Below, piece by piece: positions 13,001 to 24,948 of a stretch of 64,000 bases of DNA (the stretch's first letter is position 1; every line of letters starts with the position of its first letter). The translations under genes and the position numbers were made by a program. Below the pieces are notes generated by a model, which saw only the letters and a list, made by a program, of their open reading frames with translations, was not told the DNA's origin and made no database searches. The stretch is from Rhizoclosmatium globosum. Taxonomy: Eukaryota > Chytridiomycota > Chytridiomycetes > Chytridiales > Chytriomycetaceae. The stretch lies in NCBI GenBank assembly GCA_002104985.1, contig MCGO01000012.1, positions 124,001-188,000 of the forward strand, given 5' to 3'.

Positions 13001-16000
13001 CAAAGACTTGGAGGCTCCAAAAGAATTCAACCTCAGGATAAACAAACTCAGTCTTTCCACGTGGTCCTTGAACGCATCTTCAGAAGCACGGTCCAAAATC
13101 TCCAACACTTTTCCAACCAGGGAAATGGGAGTTGGACCCAAACACTCAAACTGGTACAAAACTCCTGCTTGATCAACAAAACGTTCGTTTAAGCGACTGG
13201 CGATTGTTTTACCCCACTCAATCTCCAAAGCAACAAGCAGAAGATGGACAATAGATGCCATGGCATGATCACTCTTACAAGCTTGTGAATCCTTTCGCGT
13301 TAGGTTGTTGAGTGCCATAAGGAGGAGGACAGAGAATGACCTCCCACCAACAAACAAGTCAATCGTACTGAATCCACTTTCTTCCAAAACGGGGCTGATT
13401 CTTGGCAAAAAGAGCCCATACTGCTGTGCGAGGCGGTTGACGTCCACCCAGCTAGAGCTGCTCAAGTCCGCCAATTGATTATTCAACGACCCAGTTTTTG
13501 CAGCTTCCAACAACTTGGAAGTTGGAGACACATTGTACTTTTTGATGATTCGTTTGCACAGAATAGCGTCTACTTCTTCTCTTTGAGCACGTGTGTAATG
13601 GTGGAACCAGGGATCCACTTGGTCGTAAAACTCGTCTTTCAGTTCATACATTCCCTTGTCGTTGCTCAAGGATGGCGGCTTAAAAACGGCGATTTCCGAC
13701 AAAATTGTCTCCACGCCTTTGCACGGCTGGAAAAAGTACTCGTCATCTGGATTCATAGGAGGCACAGGCGTTTTGGGGGATCCTGCTGCACTTGTCGTGG
13801 TTGTGGGGAGACCCTGCAGAAGTCTTGTGATTTCATACGGAATCGCCTCACTGATTTTACTATATGGCAACCCGTTTGGACTCGTTGCCAAGACGTGAAT
13901 CATTTCTCGCCTGGCCAGTTCTTCTGCCCCAACAACTCCGATCCTTGACCTCTCCGTCAACACATTTACAAGAAGATTCAACAAATCTTCAGCTAGACCA
14001 ATGGAAGGCGCCAAATCGTTGAAAAACTTTTTAGAGCTTTCAGTGACCAATCCTTCAAACCACATTCGAATATCATATCGGTCCACCAGAGTTGCAATGA
14101 ATCGGTCCGGTCCAGCCAGAACTGCAAAAGATTGAAGGAGGAAAATATCAAGGTCGTACATCTCACGAAGGAGAATATAACGGAAGTAAAGGAGTTGACT
14201 TCTCATGCTCATTCCGTTTCGGACCCAAAGGCCTGTTCGAATCTGAGACAGGAAGACTTCAGTGCGAAGAGGATGGTCCATGAGTCTTGCAATGTGGTCA
14301 TCCTGAGAGATTTGCTGGAGCAACAGAGGAACTGGTGCCGGCTGCGGAAGTGTGACAGTGTCCGCAGAGTCATCCAACGGATTCCAGTCGTCCAAATCCT
14401 TGACAAAAGACAAATCCGACAAATCTTTCAGCTTTGGTTCGACAACGTCATCAATAGTCATGATTTCCTTCAGCGAAATGGCAACACCACCTGGCCCCAA
14501 TTCAACCCCATACATTGGCACACACGCCAGCAACTTGGCCAAGACCCAATGTAACGGGTGGTGCAGCGACAAAGAACGCCCCAAACTCTTGAAATCCAAT
14601 ACACGTTGAGGAGGTGTCATTGTGCAATACGAAACTGGAATAAACCCATCAAGCGATCGCACAGGTGGAATAAACTGAGTCCCCGACCTTTGTGCAGCCA
14701 ACTGTCTCTCCGCAACAGCTTCATCCCACTCCTTAAACTCCAAAAGCTGCTCCTGCGCGGCCCAATCATCCAAGACTTTCAGTGTAAGTTTAATAGCTTT
14801 GATTAACACGGCCAAGTCTTCTTTCAGGCGGCTTTTACACGTTGGTGCAAATGCATCACCAATGCATTCAAGGACACGGGAAACATGGGAGCCCAAGTAG
14901 AAAGAGTTAGCCCAAGCTTGAGATTCATATTCAACGTGAGTTCGGATGTGACGCTTTTGGGGATACATTCCTTGCATAACTCGAAGGAGATCTAGGAAGC
15001 CAGCGAATTCAGAGAGGTTCCCGTTTCGGAAAAGGTTGAGTCGGACAGGGGCTGCAGATAGGAGGAACTTGATGTCATTGAAAATGTGCGCGTATTTTTG
15101 TTTCTGGTAAACTCGGTCTCCCTCGAACGTAAGTTTTGTGTATGATGGTCTGATGAGTCGATTGGCTCTGCGAATCGCAGTCAACAGTGAAGTGTGAGGG
15201 AAGACGGTTTCGTAGTGATCTGAGAGGAAGTAGGACTTCAATGTTGCGAATAGCCCATGCAAAATAGAGGTGTTTTTCAATAGATATTCCGCAATTGTAG
15301 GGACAGTGAAGAGCTGAACCGTGAAGTTCATCATGGAAAGTTCATACTCTCGATCTTGGATCAAATATGAGTCCGCAAGAATTGGGTATGTGTAAGTTAA
15401 CCGCAGGGCTGGTGTACAGAAACCAGTTAGAAGTTTGTTTTGTTAGTGAGAAACTTGTCAACTCACCCATCGCCTTCTTGAACTCTTCACCCGAAATGAC
15501 CAATGACTCGATATACAGTCCTTTCATTGCTGCTCTTAGAGACTTCCACAATCTCGAATCAAATCCGATCAAATAATCAAGACGCCAACGAGTCTTTTCA
15601 TTGGATGATCCAAGGCTGACACGAAAGAGTCAAAACTAATAAGTATATTTTCAAAAAAAACTCACCTAAAAGGCGACGGATCGCGCATAGCAACGTCGTC
15701 ATCTCCTTCACCAGCCTCATTCATCTCAGTGTCACCGGAAACTCGACCAGGTGGAACAACAATACCCCCATTTGCAGTCGCCAAATATTCAGCAATGAGG
15801 GAATCCTTCACTTTCTTTCTTGATGAACAGAGCTCTTCGCAGATTACAGTACGGACAGCCAGAACAATCGACGCATGCATTAACCCATCTTTAGACCCCC
15901 GCATTGGCCCACGAACGCGGGAAGACAAATCCCGGATCCAAGAAACGAGGAATGCAGCAAGGTTTTCGCGGAATGTGTCTCTCACTGTTCGAATGGAAAC

Positions 16001-17171
16001 TGTGAGACCTGTCGCTTGGTTTTCATTGATTGTTCGCGCAATGGCAAGGAGTCGAGTAAGTTGATATGATGTAGCGATAGTTTCACGGCCCTGTTGAAAG
16101 ATAAGTGGTTCTCCAAAACATATGATGTGGTGATTGATGGACATACCACAGTGTCCACGTTTACAGCAACTTCGGACGCTCTCTGATCGTTGCATCCGAT
16201 TCCGTTTTTGACTTTATATATAACCTCGTCAAAAGTGTGGTCTTCATCGTTCCAAAGGATACACGCAAACATGTCACGTTTGATTTGATTTCCATTCGAT
16301 CCAGTTTCCACCATCGTTCCACAATCTTCGTCTCCAGGTTCCGGTGGATTTAGTGCCAGAACTTGCTCCATTCTCGTTGGAAGAGTAAATGTTGTAGGAG
16401 ACGCGTTGAATGTGTCAATAATGAAATCAAGGACAGTTCCAATCGTTGAACGCAGATCTGAAAGGACAGCCTGTTTAAAAATCTATCAGCATATGAATGC
16501 TTCGAACTTTAACAATAGGAACCGACCTCTGGTACGGGCACTTCCGTTTCAGTGGAAGTAGTTTCTGACGGTTCGTCGGGAGTATGGAACTTGCACAGCA
16601 CAGGCACGCGGAAAGCCTGGTGATCGCCGCAATCACAGCAGCCGCCTCCAGAAGAGATATGGAAAGTAGTATCATGACCGGCATGGTCCGAAGCGTGGAA
16701 GCAATGATGGCAAAGAACGCAGTTTCATCCAACGCACAGTTGCTGATTACAGGAGAGTTTAATAGGATGCAATGTCAAGATTGAGCAAGCAACGCACCGA
16801 CACCAGAAGACGCCTTCGCCCTCTTGAAAGACGTGGCCGCAGGGAGCACCTTTCCTGTTTGGGTGGTACTCAGGACCGAGCGGCTCGTCGGTGTTGTCGT
16901 TGTCGTTGTCGGTTGAGTCTGAATTTGAATTTGAGGAGGCGGCAAAGAGCGGTGGAAGGCCGAGACGCAGTGCCGCCTGGGCCACCTTCGCGTCGAGTTG
17001 GCGTTGGAGCGTTGCAACGGTCGACGGCGGAAGCGGATGCAGCGCCCGGTGGAGCTCTGCATCCGGTGCGCTGCCCGTGAAGAGCGTCTTGTGCAACGTG
17101 TGGAGAAGCGTGTACAGGGCCCGGTCGGTGGACCCGCTACTCGTTGGTCCGCCTGGTGGTGGTGGTGCCAT
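10034..17171 (-). CDS. UBR1: Ubr1-type N-recognin E3 ubiquitin ligase (apparent one-base frameshift in UBR box)
   Basis: Nine exons (introns 16743-16797, 16471-16526, 16091-16146, 15616-15665, 15409-15466, 12532-12582, 10348-10400, 10170-10218) give about 2236 residues once one missing base is allowed for. Domains in order: a UBR box near residues 110-190 (CGHVFQEGEG, then CVLCHHCF, GGGCCDCGD), which binds basic N-terminal residues; a ClpS-like region (CILWNDEDHTFDEVIY); a long helical scaffold; an atypical RING (CGHLMHSSCF ... CPLCKSL); and the conserved C-terminal cap (GECNNHMKQCSGDVGVFFL, then MDPPYLDIHGE). This is the cytosolic E3 of the Arg/N-degron pathway, working with Rad6-type E2. 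Between LDET and CVLC the frame shifts by one base, and no AG acceptor lies there to rescue it; everything else closes in phase. The start at 17171 follows from the exon 1 frame. Confidence 0.92.
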
Positions 17172-17453
17172 TTCTTGCTCAACAACTTGCTTGAGTGCAA
17201 AACTCTACAGCCTCACTTCAATAAACACACTATCTTCACGATATATCCAACGAAGAGTGAATCTTGTATTCTGTCAATAATTGAACGTGTTCAAGTAAAT
17301 TAGCAACAATACGTTGCTTTTCGACTACATATTATTGCTTAATTTCTTTCTCTGAATAATTTGAGTTATTATCATCGTTTTCAAATATTTATACATTTGA
17401 GGAAGTGGAGAGAGGGTTGAAGAAGGTCAATTGTCCCGTCAACAACCCAAAAA

Positions 17454-18875
17454 ATGAAACTACGGCGGACTCTCACTCGCTTTTTATGCTACATCTTTCC
17501 GCTTGGGATCATTGCGACAGTTCTTACTCTGCATAACGTATCTCATTCTCAACGGAGACACAACAACACAAACACATACCGTCGCCGCGACACAAGTACG
17601 AATTCAATCGCCATCGCAATCAAAACAGGAAAGAAGTTGCTTTCGACAGAGTTCCTATTCAACTCGTCACTTTCCTCCGTGCCTTTCCGCACTTTATTCT
17701 TGTCAGCAACTCTGAATTCACTGTCGGCTTCAACTTGACTGTTCATAATGTGGTTGCTTCATACTCGTTAAACTCTTTGGATTCCATATCAACATTGAAT
17801 ACGACAAAGCTGGATATTGATCGCGATGTTCTAAAACGTGCTAAGCAGCCGTCCATTCAAAATCCAGAGGGGTCTGTTATTCCAAATGTCGAATCGGAAG
17901 GTTGGAAATTGGATGCATTCAAGAATCTACCAGGATTAAAGAAACTGTTTGAATTGTATCCTAAAATGGATTGGTTCATGATGGTCTGACTCTCCCCTTT
18001 CACATCATTGCGCTCATCATTTATAAACGATAGATTGATGACGACACCTTCGTATTCGCGGATAACTTGATGGAGAACTTGAAAGAATTAAACCCACAAA
18101 CACCAATTTACATGGGTGAGAGCTTTATCTTCATCGTATCATTCTAATAACCTAAGCGAAGGACGGGCTGGAAAGTTTGTCGGATGCGATGGAGTCTCCA
18201 AGCACGGCGATGGACCCCTCTTTGCGCACGGAGGATCAGGATACATCCTTTCTAAAGCAGCCATGTTGCTCCTGATATCCAATTTTGATCGATGCAACCA
18301 GAAATACAGTACCTGTTGGGCCGGAGACGTTCGTGTCGCACTCTGGTGTGTTGTAAGAATTCTTGGCCTTGCCAAAATCTAACAAATATTTCAGCATGCG
18401 TGATCTAGGCATCAAAGTTCAACATAACTATGGTTTCAACGGAGTTCCTCCAGACGCGTTTAGTCCTCTCTGGCCCAAAAATATGTGCGCAAAACCAATC
18501 ACCTTCCATCACTTGCTCCCGTCAGCGATGCAGAGACTATACACTCTCGAAACACAAACAGAAAATCTTACATTCGCAGCTTTGTTCCAGGCTGAGCGTG
18601 CATGGGGGAACGCAACAAAATGGGAAGTTGATGTGAAAAGAAATGGTGGGGATTACAAAACAATGGTGCGGGTACGTGCAGACCAGTGCCAGGATGCGTG
18701 TTGGCGCGATGAAGAGTGTCGCTCGTATACATGGGGACCTGCTGCAGATGAGGATGATAATCCAAGTGGGGATATGGAAGTGGGGCAGTGTTGGATGAAG
18801 AAGAGCATGAATCCAGGGCAGTACAGCGTTGGATGGATCAGCGGAGTATATCCCGAACGTTTTGTATGTAATTAA
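17454..18875 (+). CDS. GT31 (C1GalT/Fringe-like) glycosyltransferase with C-terminal PAN-like domain
   Basis: Five exons (introns about 17538-17596, 17984-18033, 18116-18161, 18346-18394) give about 405 residues. Residues 9-26 are a single hydrophobic helix after a basic start, the signal anchor of a type II Golgi protein. The catalytic region has PIQLVTFLRAFPHFILVSN and the metal-binding DDD motif (MDWFMMIDDDTFVF, Asp159-161), then GDGPLFAHGGSGYILSK and CWAGDVRVALC. These match fungal GT31 proteins related to core-1 beta-1,3-galactosyltransferase and Fringe. The C-terminal 60 residues contain six cysteines (CQDACWRDEECRSYTW ... GQCWMK) like a PAN/apple module, a pairing common in fungal GT31 enzymes. 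Donor sugar and acceptor are unknown. The first intron's exact ends are the least certain; I chose the phase-compatible GTATCT donor. Confidence 0.82.
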
Positions 18876-18911
18876 TATAATTAGTTATTTATTTTAACTT
18901 TACACGAAATA

Positions 18912-21900
18912 ATGTCGTACGGCAAGTCCTACCCTGGCGCCTACGACGATCCATACGGAAGCAGCCGCGGGTCTCGCAGCGGCAGCAACAGCAACGCGAA
19001 TGGCAACTACAGCGCATCTGACTATTACGGGAACACAGGCGGCCTTGACCGATACGGCGGCGGTGGCGGCGGAGGCCTGAGCCAAGGCGGGCGTTCCTCA
19101 GGCGCTGGTTCGGGGTTGTCCTCGACAGTTCGCGGCGTCTTCAAGAGCGACAAGACGGACGCGGCCCTGGCTGAGCACATTAAAAAGGCGCTGTCCACCG
19201 AAGAAGTTGCCCCGAAGCAGAAACACGTTCGTGAATGCATCCTTTACACCTGGGACGTGAAGGGCTCGGGCTCCCTGTGGCTCGGTCTGAAGGGCTATCC
19301 GATGTACGGGGACGAAGTGGTACCTTCAAGGGCCTGATCTTGGTCCACAAGGTCATGAACGGGGGACACGCGAGAGTAAGTGTCTCGCTTGGATTGGATT
19401 GGATACCCTCTTCCCCTTCACTGCCACAACCATAAACTGCTGGTGACTGTCAGGCAGTACGCTCTGAATCTATCTATCGCCTGGCTGCGCTTCAGCTGAT
19501 GATTACAAACTGACTTTCATTACCCCAGGCACTTAAAGACCTCGCCAATGACTACGGATGGCTCGAAAATTTAGGCGAGGCGTTGGAGGATTCAGAGGAG
19601 GTCAGTACCGTCGCTTCTATCTGTCAGTCACTTGTTTGGGACTAAACAAGTATCAATAATAGGATACGGTGGTCTCATCAAGACCTACCTCCAGTTCCTC
19701 ACCCAAAAACTCGATTACCACAAAAACACCCTGAATACACTGGAAACTTTGATTACCAAGAATACGTGACTCTGAAGGGAGTGGAGGATCCAAATGAAGG
19801 GTGAGAGGCGCTGGCTATCTCCCATGTTTCACTCAACACTCGTTCCAGTTTCGAGACAATCAATGACTTGTTGAATCTTTTGAAGAGAAGTTATAGCATG
19901 GGAGAAGCCGTCTTCAATAGTTTCAGAGCTGGAGCTGGAAACGAATGCCGTATCGCTGCACTTGTTCCACTTGTGAAGAGAGTTTCGGAATCTATCAGTT
20001 CTGTGTGAGCATGCTCCAAGCCATGCACCAAAGTATGTCGTTCATCCCAGTTCAACAAGCGACTAAAAAATTCCCACCAAAGTCATTGGAGCTGTCGAAG
20101 TCCTTGCTCCACTCCGTGAAAAGTTCAACAATGGTCACCACGCTTTGTACAAGTTTTACTATGAGTGCAGTGGATTGCGATACTTGACTTCCTCATTACT
20201 ATTCCACGCTTGGACAGACAACCTCCATCATTCATGGAGAAGGAACCCACTGTGATGCCAAAGGCACCTCAGACACCACCAGAGCAGCTGCAGGAGGAGG
20301 ACGATGCGTTTGCGAGACAACAAGCCGAGGTGGGAATCTATCTCTAAGTCACACCCAACGATACTCACGCACCATTAGTTGGAATCTCAAATTCGTGAAG
20401 AAAACAAGCGCCTGGAAGCCCAACGCCAAGCTGCACTTCAACAACAACAGCAACAGATGGAGTTGGCGCAGCAACAACAAATTCTTGCTCAGCAGCGATA
20501 CGCTGAAGAAGAGCGATTACGTCAATTGCAGATGCAGCAGCAACAACAGCAATTGGAGGCTGCTCAGTATATGGGTCTGTTGGAGAACTTGAGAAATCAA
20601 ACTGCAAAGGATCAGGAGGCTATTCAGTTGTACGAGCAGGTATATTAACCACTCGACAATTCAATAATTTATTGAGTCTGCTCGTTAGCGCGTTCGTATG
20701 CTTGAGCAACAATTGGCTCAGGCGAACTTGAGCTCAAACGAAGGCACCATTCGATCGCTTCAAGGTCAGTGTGTCAAAGTGTTTATCAAAAGCATTTTTT
20801 AATTATCAAACAGATGAATTGAACCAGTGGAAGCAAAAGTATGAAGCTTTGGCGAAGCTGTATGCTCAGCTCCGTAAGGAGCACTTGGAGCTGTTGAACA
20901 AGTTCAAGGACATCAAGGAAGGCTCTGGAAAGCAAGCGGATGAAGTTCGTTCTCAGTTGGAGAAAATTAAGGCGGAGTTGAGGGTATGTCGTTGTTAATG
21001 TTTCGGAAATGAGTGACTTTCATTTTCTAGGCCAAAGCCACAGAGCTCACGGACGTGATGGTCGAACGTGACCGTCTCCGAAACGAAGCTGATCGTATCA
21101 GACTCACTACTGAGGAAGAAATCTCCCGTCTTCGCAAAGACTTGCAAGACACGAAGGACTCTTTGATTGACATGTCCAAGAGCAAAGGTGCCGAAGTTTC
21201 ATCTATCATTGCACGTTATAACGCCGAAAAGGCGGAATTGGAGCAGTTGAACATTATGAAGCAAAAGATGATTGATGACTTGAGAGTGCAGCTGGATCGT
21301 GTTTCTGAAGATGCTCAGAGACTCCGCCATGTATGTCAATTTCGGGAGATACATCACGAATTTGACTAATTTTTTGAGTGCAGGGTCAAGATGAGGAGAC
21401 TGCTATTCTTCAACAAGGACTTGATCAGACTTTGTTGGCTTTGGCTCAAATGCAGAAGACTCAGGAAGAAACTGAAGCTTCGCTCTTGGAAGAAATGCGT
21501 CGTCTCCAGTACGACCACTTGAACAACTTGAACCGAATGATGGATATTATTCTTCAAACCTGTATCAACCAGGTGGACGAGGCCACTTATGAGCTCGAAA
21601 GTCCTTCTCATGAAGGAAATCAAGCTGCAACTCCTGAGTACGTTCAATCGCTTTTGGAAAAGACTATTGGCGCTGCTGGCGACTTTGGAGCCAGTTTTAT
21701 CCAATTGATTGAGGTATGTCACTCAACTGTCTCCACACCTGAAGTAAACCAATTAAATTTCGCCAAATTATAGGGTGGTGACCAGGCTAATGCTATTGGA
21801 GCTTCCAACACCTTTGCTCAATCCATCTCCCAACTTCTCTTCAACGTCAAGGGAGTTGCCCGTCTTGCCAAGGACGACGATAACGCTGACGACATTATCC

Positions 21901-22865
21901 GTGTCACCAAAACCGGATCCCTCGCTTGTCGCTCATTCTTCCAGCGCCTCCAATCAGCTTCCATCTCCGGTACGCACCCAGCTGAACGTCCTCAAATGAT
22001 CAACGACTCTGCCCGCGATGCCGTGATGGGTCTTCTTGGTATCAGCCCAGTTCTTGAGCTCCTCGCCCCACAACACAGCTTAGACGCTGCCGGCGGTGAT
22101 TTGGGCGACCTTGTTGAACGAGAGATGCAAGCTGCAGCAAAAGCCATTGAAGATGCCGCTCGCCGATTGCAGGAACTCATGGCGCGTCCTCCAGGTGCCG
22201 GAGACATCAACGTCCATCAAGCCGTTCTTGCCAGTGCGATGGCTTTGACAAACGCGATCGCACAGTTGATTCGATGTGCCACTGTTTGTCAACAGGAGAT
22301 TGTTGCACACGGAAGGGATGGAAGCTCCAACACTGCGTTTTACAAGAAGAATAACAAGTGGACGGAGGGACTTGTTTCCGCTGCCAAAGCAGTTGCGATC
22401 GCTACCACTTTCTTGGTAGAATGCGCTGACGGTCTTGTCCGAGGCACGCATTCGATGGAGCAGTTGATTGTTGCTGCTCAGGAAGTGGGCGTTGCCACAA
22501 CTCAATTGGTGGCTGCGTCAAGAGTGAAGGCAGTTCCATTCAGTAAAGTGCAAGCAAAGTTGGAAGATGCTGCAGTGGCTGTGCGAGAGGCTACCAAGTT
22601 GCTCGTTAAGGCAGCTCGTGATGCGAGCAAGATGCGATCGGAGCAGTTGGCACGTGAAGAGATTGGGCATATGGGTAGACATGAAATCAAAATCAAGGAG
22701 ATGGAGCAGCAAGTCAAGATTTTGGAGTTGGAGAAGGAGCTGAACCAAGCACGGTACAAACTTGGAGAGATCCGTAACAGGGTTACGCTGATGCAGAGTA
22801 GAGTGGGTGTGTGTTGGCGTTCTTGTTTACATTGTTTTGATTTTTGTGGAATATCATGGAAATGA
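18912..22865 (+). CDS. SLA2: Sla2/End4 (HIP1R-like) clathrin-actin adaptor with four apparent one-base frameshifts
   Basis: Eleven exons (introns 19376-19528, 19605-19662, 19801-19848, 20033-20082, 20330-20378, 20640-20688, 20765-20813, 20984-21030, 21331-21383, 21714-21773) give about 1113 residues. After a Gly/Ser-rich leader comes an ANTH domain that binds PI(4,5)P2 (CILYTWDVKGSG, LKGYPMYGDEV, GLILVHKV, NECRIAALVPLV). A Gln-rich coiled coil follows (LQQQQQQMELAQQQQ), then the THATCH/I-LWEQ actin-binding module (HQAVLASAMALTNAIAQLI, FYKKNNKWTEGLVSAAKAV, LVAASRVKA). It links clathrin coats to actin in endocytosis. Near 19319, 19731, 19974 and 20190 the conserved frame needs one extra base each; with four bases added all exon phases close. 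The downstream half is clean. The 153-base first intron is much longer than its neighbours. Confidence 0.92.
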
Positions 22866-22971
22866 GAAAAAACGATCACAATTTTTGCAGATTTTTGCTG
22901 ATCGGAAGGTGGTTGGGTTGTTTCTTTCCCAAACTTGTTTTAGAAAATTGCGCGGGAATTTGCCACGAATG

Positions 22972-24705
22972 ACATTGTCTTTTGGGGGTCCGTACGAGGA
23001 GCAAATACTTCAGCTGCAGCGACTTGAGGGACTCGTTGATGAGTTTATTCTGCGACAGAGCCAGGACGAGGCGGCGAAGGATGCTGCGGATGGAATGACC
23101 GTGTCTGAACGACGTGAGCGATTCGTGCGAACTGTCAAGGCTCTTGGCGACATTGTTGACGGGCGGCTGTACCGGCTGAAGGCAAAGAGTCTGGAGGCGT
23201 ACTTTAAGGTGGGTGGGTGGGTGAGGGGGTGAGGGAAGCCACCTTTGGTTTGGGTTTGGAGAAGGGACTTGTTTTTAAAAGAAGCTGCCGCCCTTCAGGA
23301 ACGCTGGAATATGCGGCGTGCCCAGAGTTATCGCTTTGTCATGTGCGGCGGAGTATTCAAAAGCCTGGCGGGCCTGGCTGATGATCGCCTGCCTCACAGA
23401 GAGCGGCTGTGTCGCACCCTGAAGAAACGCTCAATGTATAAAGGGGAAGCTTCTCTTCGCGCCGTTTGGGTATTTCCTATTTAATTGATTCGTGCTCTTT
23501 CTGATGGCATTGATCCGCGACAGATTGCCTCGCTGCAAGTAACGGAGGCACTCAGCTTGGATGAAGTCACGAGTACTGTCCTTACTGCCGTGGACGAAAC
23601 TCTTCCTTCATTGATTCCAATACAGCTTCCTCTGGACAAAGAACGTCTGAATGCATGCGCCGTGGCGTGGGAACAGGCAATGAGGAGACCGAAGAAGGGT
23701 TCCTCGCTTACGAACCCCAAAACCCGAGCCACCACAATCTCCGCAATCTCCAACGCAACCCTAAAACGCGAAGCAAGCAGCCACTCCCCTCCACCTATTA
23801 GCCTCTTTCATAATATTCAGCCAGCCAGTGATAACTTTGCTGATCCCATGTTGGTTGAAAATTCGTCATTGGGCACTGCAAAGCAAAACAATGACGACTT
23901 GGACATGGATGTTTTGTTGGATGAATCTGAACGTGAATTCAGAAGCCGATCTAATTCCGGAGATTCTACCAATATTTCGAGCTCTTTAGAATCAAGCGTT
24001 ACTGTCGCATACTTCCAAGATGCAGCTGAGGTAGACAGCGCCCACAATAGCCAAGCAACTGCAGACGCCACCATATTCGAAAAAGTTCAATTGAAGCCAC
24101 CTGAACCTCGACCAACAGGATTGGCAAGAGCCCTTGAACAGCAGCAATCTGGCCACGCCGAACAAAACCCGTTTGAAAACGTGACACTCATGAATTCTTT
24201 CTTTCCGGATTCGTACTTAATGCCAACTTCTGCTTCGCCCCTTGAATCTCAATCGTCCGTCCAATTTCCATACTCACCCCACTCGGATTTTATGTCCCCA
24301 CAAAATCCGTTTGACTTTTACGGCGCCATTTATGGAACTAGTATGCTAGGGGATTCGTTAGGAAGTCATCATGACTTTGGTGCCTTTGTTTCCTTTGGAC
24401 AACCCCAAGGATTTGATTTGAGTCAATATTCCGCTGCACAGCCATACACTCCAATTAGTTCTTCGTCCCTGTTGGCCACCTCTTTTGTGGGAATGAGTCA
24501 CGCAGATGACTTGGAGACTCTATGCTTTGAAAATGTGTTGCAAGGCTCTTACCTCACAGCTACCTCGTCGGCACCCATTCCTATCGCGAACCATCCTGAA
24601 GTTGTCGTAAAAATGGAAGATAGTGTGACTGATCAAGAGGACGGATGGCTCTTTGGACTTGACCCTGACCATGAACAAATGTACCTCAACAAGCCATCTC
24701 CCTGA
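22972..24705 (+). CDS. Unrecognised protein with helical N-terminus and acidic low-complexity C-terminus
   Basis: Three exons (introns 23213-23281 and 23470-23523, in-phase) give about 536 residues. I do not recognise the family. Residues 1-170 are strongly helical and basic/acidic (MTVSERRERFVRTVKAL, LQERWNMRRAQSYRF, RERLCRTLKKRS). From about residue 240 the sequence is rich in Ser, Pro, Asn and Gln with scattered acidic clusters (LDMDVLLDESEREF) and ends in an acidic/aromatic tail (EDGWLFGLDPDHEQ). That layout resembles a transcription regulator with an activation domain, but no DNA-binding motif is visible, so this is only a guess. The second intron contains the only in-frame stop between exons 2 and 3 and is a multiple of three. 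The start codon follows the end of Sla2 by 106 bases. Confidence 0.6.
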
Positions 24706-24948
24706 ATAATTCATTTGTATAACCTGAAATCATTTTTTGCTTACCTGCCCTGATTAGTTGTTTTTTGTTTGTGCTATATCTTAAGCTTTTTGTAGTTTTG
24801 CTTGTTTAGGGGTTGTTGGATATGCTGTTGCGATGCATGGCTAATTTGTTGAAGGATGATGTTTCTGTTTTCCAATAATAATGCTTAGTTTGTTATCATA
24901 GTGTTCCTCCTTCTTTTCAGTTGTAAAACCTGACAATCCATTTCGATT

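Noticed and set aside
18900..19085. Ala/Val-rich minus-strand frame opposite the Sla2 start
   Set aside because: Mirror of the Gly/Ser-rich coding leader; composition is explained by the sense strand.
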